In this document: piece by piece, positions 1 through 5,731 of the stretch | Numbering within the stretch: the first letter of the stretch is position 1 | How the letters are laid out: the number at the start of each line of letters is the position of its first letter | Origin: an uncultured Bacillota bacterium | Lineage (GTDB): Bacteria > Bacillota > Clostridia > Peptostreptococcales > Anaerovoracaceae | Assembly (NCBI GenBank): GCA_946545145.1 | Contig: CAMNNG010000071.1 | Span: forward strand, 1-5,974 | Direction: 5' to 3' | DNA: 5,974 bases | Program-made: the position numbers and the translations under genes | Notes under the pieces: model-generated | The model's input: only the letters and a program-made list of their open reading frames with translations | What the model was told of the DNA's origin: nothing | Databases searched by the model: none

Positions 1-22
1 TTTCGTATCTGTTATCTTCCAT
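1..22 (-). CDS. 5' end of an unidentified leftward gene (partial)
   Basis: Reading leftward, an ATG at 22-20 begins MEDNRYE and then runs off the window. It is preceded by GGGAGG (complement of 28-33) with a 5-base spacer, which is a good Shine-Dalgarno arrangement. A promoter-like sequence sits about 40 bases further upstream. A second ATG at 27-25 in another frame directly abuts the Shine-Dalgarno and is less likely to be used. Seven residues are too few to name a family. The gene lies downstream of, and in the same direction as, the CoA-transferase, but a terminator and its own promoter separate the two, so it is probably a separate transcription unit. Confidence 0.5.
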
Positions 23-65
23 TCCATCCTCCCATCAGTTTTCCTCTCAATACCCGTCTTTGCTT

Positions 66-94
66 ATTATACCATATTGCCGGCCGGCTTCGCC
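66..94 (-). promoter_or_regulatory. Extended -10 promoter for the leftward gene at the window edge
   Basis: On the minus strand the sequence TGGTATAAT (complement of 66-74) is a perfect TATAAT -10 box with the TGn extension. The hexamer 17 bases upstream (GGCGAA) is a poor -35, as is usual for extended -10 promoters. Initiation would fall near 58, giving a leader of about 35 bases. A 10-bp perfect palindrome GCCGGCCGGC (79-88) lies in the spacer and could be a protein-binding site, but nothing else supports that. Confidence 0.55.
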
Positions 95-104
95 CAAAAG
101 CGCA

Positions 105-144
105 CAGGCAAAAGCCCCGCTTCCCTATCCAAAGCGGGGCCCTG
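105..144 (-). terminator. Rho-independent terminator of the CoA-transferase gene
   Basis: GCCCCGCTT (114-122) and AAGCGGGGC (132-140) form a perfect 9-bp stem with a 9-base loop. CAGG (105-108) and CCTG (141-144) can extend it past an asymmetric bulge. In the leftward direction the hairpin is followed by TTTT and, a few bases on, a second short T run. It lies about 30 bases past the CoA-transferase stop codon, so that gene appears to end its transcript here. Confidence 0.75.
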
Positions 145-171
145 CGCTATAGCATATTATTGGGGATGAGT

Positions 172-1506
172 TTATCTCTTGTTTGAGCCTCTCCAGATGC
201 CCTGCTTTTCGGCATCTCTTATCAGCTCGTCCCTGAAGTCAGGATGAGCGAGGCCTATCAGCATCTCGGCCCTCTCCCAGGTCGTCCTGCCGACGAGGTT
301 CACGACGCCGTACTCCGTGACGAGAAGATACGTCTGGCTTCTCGGGTCGGTGACGATGTCGCCGTTGAAGAACGGTTTGATCCTCGACTTTCTCTGTCCG
401 TCCTGATCGATATATGTCGACGTCATGCAGATGAACGCCTTGCCGCCCTTCGATATCGAAGCGCCCGTCAGGTAGTCGAGCTGGCCGCCTGTGCCGCTGA
501 TCTGCCTGAGGCCCACGCTCTCCGCGCAGACCTGACCGTAAAGGTCGATCGCAAGGCAGTTGTTGATCGATATCATGTTGTCGATCTGCCCGATGATCCT
601 CGGCGCATTGACGTACTCGAGCGGCGCGAAGGCGACTCCCGGGTTCTGGTCGATCCAGTCGTACAGCCTCTGCGAGCCGAATGCGATACCTGTCATGCCC
701 TTGCCTCTGTGCTTCGTGTTGAGCTCGTTCGTCAGCTTGCCCGCTTCGTAGAGGTCCACGTAAGCATCCGTACAAAGCTCCGTGTGCATACCGAGGTCTT
801 TAAGATCCGAATCGGCGAGGAGCTTTCCTACGACCGTCGGCATCTTGCCTATGCCGAGCTGGATGACGCCGCCGGAATTGACTCTTTCCGCGATATACTC
901 CGCGATCTTAACGTCCTCAGGCGAAGGCTCCTGAACCGGCATCTGAGGAAGAGGTCCGTGCTCGCCTTCGACTATCATGTCGACATCCTTGATGTGGATG
1001 ACCTCATCGAAGCCTCCGAAGACCTTCGGCAGGTGCTCGTTGATCTCAAGGATGATCACGTCGGCTTTGTCGAGTATCGCCTTGGCCACGCCCGTGCTGC
1101 ACGACAGGTTGAAGTAGCCGTGCTTGTCCATCGGCGGGACGGCCATCATGGCAACGTTGACATCGCAGAAGTGGAAGTAATACTGGCCGAGTAAGCGGAA
1201 TATCATCGGGATATAGTTGCACAGCCCTCTGTCGCAGAGCTTTCTCTCATATCCCGAAAGATGCCACGAATTGTAGATGATGTGCTCTCTTTCCGGGTCT
1301 GCCTCGACCGCCTTGATCGGGCCGAAGATGAGATTGCCTCTGATCTTTACATCAGTAAGCTCATCCACCCTCCTTGAGAGCGCTTCGTCGAGAAGCTGAG
1401 GAAAACCTATCGCCACAGAGTAGTCCACCCAGTCTCCCGACTTGATGCATTTCACCGCCTCATCCGGCGTTTTCAGCTTCGATCTGTATTCGCTTACTAT
1501 ATCCAT
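172..1506 (-). CDS. Acetyl-CoA hydrolase/transferase family protein, probable butyryl-CoA:acetate CoA-transferase
   Basis: A family I CoA-transferase of 444 residues that moves CoA between acyl donors and an acceptor acid, typically butyryl-CoA plus acetate giving butyrate plus acetyl-CoA in clostridial fermenters. The N-terminus (DEAVKxIKSGDWVDY) and C-terminus (TEYGVVNL 397-404, AHPDFRDEL 420-428) closely match remembered Roseburia-type butyryl-CoA:acetate transferases. The CoA-binding GIGKMP is at 218-223. The likely catalytic glutamate is E243 in GMHTEL, equivalent to E238 of the Clostridium aminobutyricum 4-hydroxybutyrate CoA-transferase. SGTGGQLD is at 337-344. Length is normal and no frameshift is seen. 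I chose the ATG at 1506-1504 because AAAGGTGG (complement of 1515-1522) sits 8 bases upstream. The in-frame GTG at 1518 falls inside that ribosome binding site. No signal peptide or membrane segment, so it is cytosolic. The substrate could instead be 4-hydroxybutyrate, propionate or succinate: GIGKMP differs from the GIGGMP of classical But enzymes. Confidence 0.88.
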   Translation of the reverse strand: MDIVSEYRSKLKTPDEAVKCIKSGDWVDYSVAIGFPQLLDEALSRRVDELTDVKIRGNLIFGPIKAVEADPEREHIIYNSWHLSGYERKLCDRGLCNYIPMIFRLLGQYYFHFCDVNVAMMAVPPMDKHGYFNLSCSTGVAKAILDKADVIILEINEHLPKVFGGFDEVIHIKDVDMIVEGEHGPLPQMPVQEPSPEDVKIAEYIAERVNSGGVIQLGIGKMPTVVGKLLADSDLKDLGMHTELCTDAYVDLYEAGKLTNELNTKHRGKGMTGIAFGSQRLYDWIDQNPGVAFAPLEYVNAPRIIGQIDNMISINNCLAIDLYGQVCAESVGLRQISGTGGQLDYLTGASISKGGKAFICMTSTYIDQDGQRKSRIKPFFNGDIVTDPRSQTYLLVTEYGVVNLVGRTTWERAEMLIGLAHPDFRDELIRDAEKQGIWRGSNKR

Positions 1507-1514
1507 ATTCCTGT

Positions 1515-1522
1515 CCACCTTT
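1515..1522 (-). promoter_or_regulatory. Ribosome binding site that decides the CoA-transferase start
   Basis: The minus strand reads AAAGGTGG, then 8 bases, then ATG. The GTG that would add four residues (MDRN) overlaps this Shine-Dalgarno and has no purine-rich element of its own at a suitable distance, so ATG at 1506 is preferred. Confidence 0.7.
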
Positions 1523-1577
1523 CTATACCGGTTCTATGTTCTGACTTGCGGGGTCTTTCATATACATTTTCAGAGCG

Positions 1578-1594
1578 GCCTGCGGTAAGCAGGC
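1578..1594 (-). other. Hairpin in the leader of the CoA-transferase mRNA
   Basis: GCCTGC (1578-1583) and GCAGGC (1589-1594) form a 6-bp GC-rich stem with a 5-base loop. It lies about 70 bases upstream of the CoA-transferase start, within the leader predicted from the promoter at 1627-1655. There is no T run after it in either direction, so it is not an obvious terminator. It may stabilise the leader or be incidental. Confidence 0.4.
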
Positions 1595-1626
1595 TGTTTC
1601 AGCGAATTGATTCACCGAACACATTC

Positions 1627-1655
1627 AGTTTACCAATTTTCAGCGTTTCTGTCAA
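1627..1655 (-). promoter_or_regulatory. Sigma-A-type promoter of the CoA-transferase gene
   Basis: On the minus strand, TTGACA (complement of 1650-1655, perfect -35) is followed by exactly 17 bases and TAAACT (complement of 1627-1632). That -10 matches 4 of 6 consensus bases and is preceded by TGG, an extended -10 element. Initiation would be near 1620, leaving a leader of about 114 bases before the ATG at 1506. I searched for a Rex-type TTGT..ACAA operator and found none. Confidence 0.7.
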
Positions 1656-1710
1656 TATTTGCGGCTGCGCAAAACAGTGTCTTTTTGGAGTAGCAATAGC
1701 GAAAACTAAC

Positions 1711-1748
1711 TCAATACAATTGATGTATACCCGGTATAAAATAAAAAA
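1711..1748 (+). promoter_or_regulatory. Promoter and candidate operator of the small-membrane-protein/P-type ATPase operon
   Basis: Two perfect inverted repeats lie side by side: TCAATACAATTGA (1711-1723) and TATACCCGGTATA (1726-1738), with centres 15 bases apart. The best -10 candidate is TATAAA at 1735-1740, with the weak hexamer CAATAC 17 bases upstream. Alternatively TTGATG (1720-1725) with TAAAAA (1742-1747) at a 16-base spacing would put the second palindrome between the boxes. In either reading the palindromes overlap the promoter, as expected of a repressor site. Neither matches the classical Fur box, so the regulator is unknown. Confidence 0.45.
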
Positions 1749-1774
1749 TTTTAAGGATAAAAGGAGGAAAAACC

Positions 1775-2116
1775 ATGGGATGGGGAAAACTTGCATTTTC
1801 AGCAGCAGGCTTCCTCGCAGGAACAGTGGGAGTGTCGATACTCTCCAGCGATGAGGCTAAAAAAGTTTACACATGCTGCACAGCAGCATATCTTCGCGGA
1901 AAGGACAAGGTCCTCGAAGTGACTGATACGATCCGCGAGAACTGCGACGATATAGTTGCTGACGCAGAGGAGATCCAGGCAAAGCACAAAGCAGAGATCA
2001 AGGCTAAGGAAGTCGAGAAAGCAAAGGCAGTCCTCGCAGCAGCCGAAGAAGAGTGCAAAGCAGCTGAGCAGGCCGCAAAGGATGCCGGAGCTGAGCCTGC
2101 CGGAGCCGCAGTATGA
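1775..2116 (+). CDS. Small glycine-zipper membrane protein, DUF6110-like, candidate FezA-type ferrosome protein
   Basis: A 113-residue protein of unknown biochemical function. Residues about 5-23 form one hydrophobic helix with small-residue spacing (G12, G16, G19), a glycine-zipper pattern that favours helix packing. The conserved-looking SSDEAKKVYTCCTAAYLRGK follows at 24-43, with paired cysteines C34-C35 close to the membrane. Residues about 45-103 are highly charged and Ala/Lys/Glu-rich, suggesting a long coiled coil, and the end is an Ala/Gly tail. I recall this pattern as the DUF6110 family, often found beside heavy-metal P-type ATPases. The start is certain: AGGAGG (1762-1767) lies 7 bases upstream of ATG. 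Its stop overlaps the next gene's start (ATGA), implying translational coupling. By analogy with C. difficile, where the small membrane protein FezA and the ATPase FezB are both needed for ferrosomes, it may be a scaffold or partner of the ATPase. That role is inference. Confidence 0.75.
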   Translation: MGWGKLAFSAAGFLAGTVGVSILSSDEAKKVYTCCTAAYLRGKDKVLEVTDTIRENCDDIVADAEEIQAKHKAEIKAKEVEKAKAVLAAAEEECKAAEQAAKDAGAEPAGAAV

Positions 2117-4215
2117 GATACGTTCTTGTTCATGAATCTCCGGGCAGGATGCGCATCATGCCCGGCCGCAAAGGGATGACGGCCGAAGAAGCCGACATCC
2201 TTGATTCTTATCTTGCGGGAAAACCGTATATAACCAAGGCGAAGATATTCGAACACTCCGGGAGCGTATCGATCAGATACAAAAGCGGAAGCGGGATCAG
2301 GGACCGCATCCTTGAAGATCTTTCCGCTTTTTCGTATTTCGATGAAGATATCCGCGCGCTCGTTCCGGAGCAGAACGGACGGGAGATCGGCAGGTACTAC
2401 AGGTCGCGTCTCTTTTCGCTTATCGCGGGGCGTCTTTTCAGGCGCATATTCTTCCCCGCACCTCTCGATACCGCATGGACGCTGATGCGCAGCATCGGAT
2501 ATATAGGGAAAGGAGCCAGGGTCCTGATGAACAGGAGGCTCGAAGTACCCGTTCTGGATGCTGTAGCGATCACGGCATCGATGCTTCGCGGCGACTTCTC
2601 AACAGCAGGCTCCGTAATGTTCCTGCTGGACGCAGGCGAGCTGCTTGAAGAGTGGACGCATAAGAAATCGGTCGACGATCTCGCGCGCTCGCTGTCGCTG
2701 AAAGTAGATAAAGTATGGCTCAGGACGCCGGACGAAGGCGATCTTCTCGTCGATCTTTCCAGCGTCGAAGCAGGCGATCACATCATCATACGTACCTCAG
2801 ATGTAGTGCCGCTCGACGGAAAGGTCATAGAGGGAACGGCGACCGTCAATCAGGCGTCCATGACCGGGGAGTCCATCCCCGTGCCGAAAGAAGCCGGCGG
2901 CTACGTATACGCGGGAACCGTCGTCGATGAAGGCGAATGCGTCGTAGAGGTCACAAAGGCCTCCGGAAAAGGAAAGTACGATCAGATCGTCCGCATGATA
3001 GAGGACTCTGAAAAACTCAAGTCGAACACTGAGTCAAGAGCCTTCCACCTGGCGGACAGGCTCGTTCCGTACTCTCTTGCCGGAGCTGCGCTGACCCTTC
3101 TTCTGACGCGCAATGTGACCCGCGCCATGTCATTTTTGATGGTGGACTTCTCGTGCGCGCTCAAGCTCGCCATGCCGCTTTCGGTCCTCTCGGCTATCAA
3201 AGAAGCCGGCGAAAACGACATAAGGGTCAAAGGCGGAAAATTCCTCGAAGCCGTATCCGAGGCGGATACCATCGTCTTTGACAAGACGGGCACGCTTACC
3301 AGAGAATGCCCGACAGTGGTCGACATCGTGCCTTTCGGCGGAGCCGACGAAACGGAGATCCTCAGGATCGCAGCCTGCCTTGAAGAGCACTACCCGCACT
3401 CGATGGCAAATGCCGTCGTCAAACATGCTGAGGAGCGGGGAGTCCTTCATGACGAGATGCACTCAAGCGTCGAATATGTCGTAGCACACGGCATCGCAAG
3501 CAAGATCGAGGAAAAACGCGCGATCATCGGCAGCTATCACTTCGTTTTCGAAGATGAAGAAAGCCGGGTGCCGGAAGGCGAGCAGGAAAAACTCGATTCT
3601 ATCCCCGCCGAGTACACACAGCTCTATCTTGCTGTAGACGGCATCCTGATGAGCGCCATCTGCATCACCGATCCGCTGCGCGAGGAAGCGGCCGAAGTCG
3701 TGAGAAGGCTGCACGATCTGGGATTCAGGCGCGTCTGCATGATGACGGGCGACAACGAAAAGACAGCGGCGGCCATCGCGGCAAAGCTCGACCTCGACGA
3801 ATACCACGCCGGGGTCATGCCGGAAGACAAGGCGCAGTTCATCAAGCATGAGCACGCGGCCGGAAGAAAGGTCGTGATGATAGGAGACGGAGTCAACGAC
3901 ACACCTGCACTCTCCGAAGCTGATGCAGGCATAGCCATCAGGAGCGGAGCTGCGATCGCGAACGAAGTATCCGACATAACGATATCGTCGGAAGACCTCA
4001 GGCAGCTTCTGATCCTCAAGGATATTTCGAACCGCCTGATGAAGCGCATCCACTGGAACTACCGTTTCATCATCGGATTCAACGCCTCGCTGATCGGACT
4101 GGGAGTCGCAGGCATCCTTCAGCCGGCATCATCGGCCCTGCTGCACAATTCGTCGACTATAGTAAGCGGACTGTACAGCATGACGAAACTGCTGCCGGAA
4201 CCGGAAAAAGCATGA
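2113..4215 (+). CDS. P1B-type heavy-metal ATPase with HMA-like N-terminus and SCALK motif, FezB/P1B-6-like
   Basis: A 700-residue metal-translocating P-type ATPase of the membrane. Residues 1-75 resemble the HMA_2 domain (ESPGRMRI, then a GSVSIRY strand) but lack CxxC. The actuator loop has TGES at 251-254. The phosphorylation motif DKTGTLT begins at D390. TGDN is at 545-548 and GDGVND at 591-596. The core is therefore complete and probably active. Membrane segments are visible around 149-178, 315-333, 336-360 and 650-692. The ion-site helix reads DFSCALKLAMP (345-355), not CPC, SPC or CPH, and the usual HP dipeptide of the nucleotide domain reads H429-S430. The final helices contain LLHNSST, which I associate with this ATPase subgroup. 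P1B-6 ATPases include FezB, which moves iron into ferrosomes in C. difficile and other bacteria. The metal is not provable here: iron is likely, manganese, cobalt or zinc possible. GGAG at 2102-2105 gives a 7-base spacing to the start. Confidence 0.88.
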   Translation: MRYVLVHESPGRMRIMPGRKGMTAEEADILDSYLAGKPYITKAKIFEHSGSVSIRYKSGSGIRDRILEDLSAFSYFDEDIRALVPEQNGREIGRYYRSRLFSLIAGRLFRRIFFPAPLDTAWTLMRSIGYIGKGARVLMNRRLEVPVLDAVAITASMLRGDFSTAGSVMFLLDAGELLEEWTHKKSVDDLARSLSLKVDKVWLRTPDEGDLLVDLSSVEAGDHIIIRTSDVVPLDGKVIEGTATVNQASMTGESIPVPKEAGGYVYAGTVVDEGECVVEVTKASGKGKYDQIVRMIEDSEKLKSNTESRAFHLADRLVPYSLAGAALTLLLTRNVTRAMSFLMVDFSCALKLAMPLSVLSAIKEAGENDIRVKGGKFLEAVSEADTIVFDKTGTLTRECPTVVDIVPFGGADETEILRIAACLEEHYPHSMANAVVKHAEERGVLHDEMHSSVEYVVAHGIASKIEEKRAIIGSYHFVFEDEESRVPEGEQEKLDSIPAEYTQLYLAVDGILMSAICITDPLREEAAEVVRRLHDLGFRRVCMMTGDNEKTAAAIAAKLDLDEYHAGVMPEDKAQFIKHEHAAGRKVVMIGDGVNDTPALSEADAGIAIRSGAAIANEVSDITISSEDLRQLLILKDISNRLMKRIHWNYRFIIGFNASLIGLGVAGILQPASSALLHNSSTIVSGLYSMTKLLPEPEKA

Positions 4216-4261
4216 TCAATATATGATCGCCATATGATTGGACATCGTGAGATAACCATCA

Positions 4262-4301
4262 AAAGAGGACCGCGCACTTATGCGCTGTCCTCTTTACTTT
4301 T
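4262..4301 (+). terminator. Rho-independent terminator of the metal-ATPase operon
   Basis: AAAGAGGAC (4262-4270) pairs with GTCCTCTTT (4287-4295). After one C/T mismatch, GCGCA (4272-4276) pairs with TGCGC (4281-4285) around a CTTA loop. A T-rich stretch (TTTACTTTTCT) follows. It begins about 46 bases after the ATPase stop codon. The hairpin is nearly symmetrical, but no leftward gene ends here. Confidence 0.85.
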
Positions 4302-4321
4302 CTCTCCAACGAATATATTAT
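4293..4321 (+). promoter_or_regulatory. Promoter of the D-aminoacyl-tRNA deacylase gene, overlapping the preceding terminator
   Basis: TTTACT (4293-4298, 4 of 6 matches to TTGACA) is followed by 17 bases and TATTAT (4316-4321, 5 of 6 matches to TATAAT). Initiation near 4328 would give a short leader of about 25 bases, ahead of a strong AGGAGG (4341-4346) 7 bases from the ATG at 4354. The -35 box shares its first three bases with the descending arm of the terminator stem. Confidence 0.55.
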
Positions 4322-4353
4322 CTAAAAGAAATACAACATAAGGAGGAAGAGTA

Positions 4354-5301
4354 ATGAGAGTCGTTTACTACATCTGCGCCGACCCCGACTGGGGCCACGT
4401 TACCGGACATGTCTGGGATATCCTCAAAGAGGAGGGATATCTCGAAGTACCGGCGGGCTTCGAGTGCGATGGCAAACAGGTATTCAAATACGAAGACGGA
4501 GAGCACGAGTACTGGCTTGTACCGACAGATATAGCTATCTGCCGCGACTACGACAGATACCTGCCCTTCATGAACGAGCACTTCGCCGATTTCGATATGG
4601 CCGGTATGGTCACGTGGCACGAAGGCGCTGCTGCCGTTCCGAATGTGCTTACATGCCACTCGATCGGTGACATGGATTCAGGCTATTTCTCGAAAGGCGC
4701 CCCGCGCTTCATGAGAAACATCATGCGCTCCATGCGCCGCCACCTCGATGATCTGGGCTATGATCACTACTCCGTATCGACGGAGGGAACGCACTGGTCA
4801 GGCGTCCATAACGGCGTCGGGAAACCGGAGCTGATAGTCGAGTACCCCGTGCCCATCGTGGACATCGAAGTAGGAAGCGACCCCTCGAGCTGGGATGACG
4901 TCACCGCGTGCAGGGCGCTTACCCGCTCGCTGTTCGAGATATTCAAAGACGACGGCGCAAAGGTCCACAACCTTCTCTGCGTCGGCGGAGTCCACTTCGA
5001 CCCCAACTTCGCTCAGGCGGTATTCACCGACTGGGAGGGCACTGACGGCGGAGTCGAAAGTTTCGGCGTCTCGCACATCCTCGCGAACCAGTGGCTCGTG
5101 ACCGGCGATTACGGCTCGGAAGAAGGTTTCGAGAAAGCAGTCAGCTGCGTCGAAGCGATAGACGGAGGCATCGATGCAGTAGTCATGCACGACAAGGCAA
5201 AGGCGGACTTCAAGAATCTCGCCAGAGCCATCGGAGAAAAATACGGAGTCCCGGTGTTCAAACACCAGAAACTCCGCAAGCCCGAAACACTCGGTCTCTG
5301 A
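4354..5301 (+). CDS. D-aminoacyl-tRNA deacylase, archaeal/plant DTD2 (GEK1) family
   Basis: A 315-residue soluble protein of the DTD2 family, which hydrolyses D-amino acids from mischarged tRNAs (D-aminoacyl-tRNA to D-amino acid plus free tRNA). The order of motifs follows archaeal DTD2 as I remember it. PNVLTCH (96-102) corresponds to the PALTTHxTGNWG strand. STEGTHW (142-148) corresponds to YEATHHGP. DIEVGSDPSSW (170-180) corresponds to the FIEIGS...W segment. CVGGVHFDP (209-217) corresponds to IGGGHYAP, and SHIL (240-243) to GHILPKY. The C-terminal MHDKAKADFKNLARAIGEKYGVPVF matches the closing helix. The histidines H102, H147, H214 and H241 are plausible metal or active-site residues. THHGP is changed to THWSG and an insertion follows it. 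Length is slightly above that of archaeal members. It has its own promoter and terminator and is not in an operon. Family assignment is strong; activity is inferred. Confidence 0.82.
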   Translation: MRVVYYICADPDWGHVTGHVWDILKEEGYLEVPAGFECDGKQVFKYEDGEHEYWLVPTDIAICRDYDRYLPFMNEHFADFDMAGMVTWHEGAAAVPNVLTCHSIGDMDSGYFSKGAPRFMRNIMRSMRRHLDDLGYDHYSVSTEGTHWSGVHNGVGKPELIVEYPVPIVDIEVGSDPSSWDDVTACRALTRSLFEIFKDDGAKVHNLLCVGGVHFDPNFAQAVFTDWEGTDGGVESFGVSHILANQWLVTGDYGSEEGFEKAVSCVEAIDGGIDAVVMHDKAKADFKNLARAIGEKYGVPVFKHQKLRKPETLGL

Positions 5302-5313
5302 TCTCATCCTGAT

Positions 5314-5658
5314 CTAATAGAGACCTATCTCAAGGTGATCGAAAGTGCGTAGCTTGCCTACGCACTTTTCCATTGCGTCTATGTTTTTCCTCAGGATGGG
5401 AACACCGTGGACGATGATCTTCTTTTCGGCCAGGTCCTCCATGCACTTTTTCTGCAGCGCAACTTCCGGGTCGAGGTTGATGTATACGTAGCTGCCTTTG
5501 TCACTGATCACCTGATAGTAGTATTCATCATTGTTGATGTACTTGACCTGCAGGCTGCCCTCCGGCACCTCTTTCCTCCGCCGTTCAAGGTAAGCCAGCA
5601 TCCTGCACTCCTTCTCGAGCTCTATCATCATCAGTTTTTTGATCTGTATTATACTCAT
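5314..5658 (-). CDS. Small hypothetical protein with a PEGSL/YYY module
   Basis: A 114-residue soluble protein of unknown function. It starts with a charged helix (MSIIQIKKL... to ERRRKEV, residues 1-32), then PEGSLQVKYINNDEYYYQ, a YVYINLD strand, and two closing helices containing LAEKK and LRKNIDAMEKCV. This resembles the N-terminal portion of longer clostridial proteins with an ELEKEL...PEGSLR...YYYQ...YI pattern that I recall being followed by a nuclease-like domain; here only the module is present. That relation rests on memory of the pattern. I prefer the ATG at 5658-5656: GGGG of GGGGTG (complement of 5663-5668) lies 7 bases upstream. An in-frame ATG at 5679 would add MRKRGER but has a weak site. 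The gene is convergent with the deacylase gene, 12 bases apart, and its promoter region is rich in inverted repeats. No membrane segment, signal peptide or DNA-binding helix-turn-helix is evident. Confidence 0.72.
   Translation of the reverse strand: MSIIQIKKLMMIELEKECRMLAYLERRRKEVPEGSLQVKYINNDEYYYQVISDKGSYVYINLDPEVALQKKCMEDLAEKKIIVHGVPILRKNIDAMEKCVGKLRTFDHLEIGLY
5342..5370 (+). terminator. Terminator of the deacylase gene embedded in the convergent coding sequence
   Basis: AAAGTGCGTAG (5342-5352) and CTACGCACTTT (5358-5368) form a perfect 11-bp stem with a 5-base loop, ending in TTTTC on the plus strand. It begins 40 bases past the deacylase stop, so it would end that transcript. The same bases encode residues KCVGKLRTF near the C-terminus of the convergent gene. 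The hairpin is symmetrical, so some leftward termination inside that gene is conceivable, though its T run in that direction is short. Confidence 0.7.
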
Positions 5659-5731
5659 CCTTTCACCCCGCTTTCGCATTATCTCTGTCGTCAGCTTCCT
5701 GAGGGCCCATGGAGCATTACCAATTATTTAC

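Noticed and set aside
244..1194. Long open frame of 316 codons on the plus strand inside the CoA-transferase gene
   Set aside because: It is exactly antisense to a clearly recognisable enzyme, has no suitable ribosome binding site, and its Arg/Asp/Val-rich composition is the usual reflection of a GC-rich gene read backward.
1524..1536. TATACCGG near the CoA-transferase ribosome binding site, resembling half of the TATACCCGGTATA palindrome
   Set aside because: The match is to one arm only, the core palindrome is just ACCGGT, and the spacing differs, so a shared operator is not supported.
1690..1745. A classical Fur box before the metal operon
   Set aside because: Looked for because of the likely iron link, but no stretch resembles TGATAAT-N-ATTATCA; only the two unrelated palindromes are present.
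1546..1854. Plus-strand open frame of 102 codons across the divergent intergenic region
   Set aside because: It runs through both promoters and overlaps the start of the small membrane protein, has no ribosome binding site and no protein-like pattern.
3463..4053. Leftward open frame of 196 codons inside the P-type ATPase gene
   Set aside because: It lies opposite the conserved nucleotide-binding and hinge motifs of the ATPase and resembles no family; it is a shadow frame.
4221..4238. Two copies of ATATGAT eleven bases apart after the ATPase gene
   Set aside because: Short AT-rich repeats like this occur by chance, and they lie between a stop codon and its terminator with no promoter nearby.
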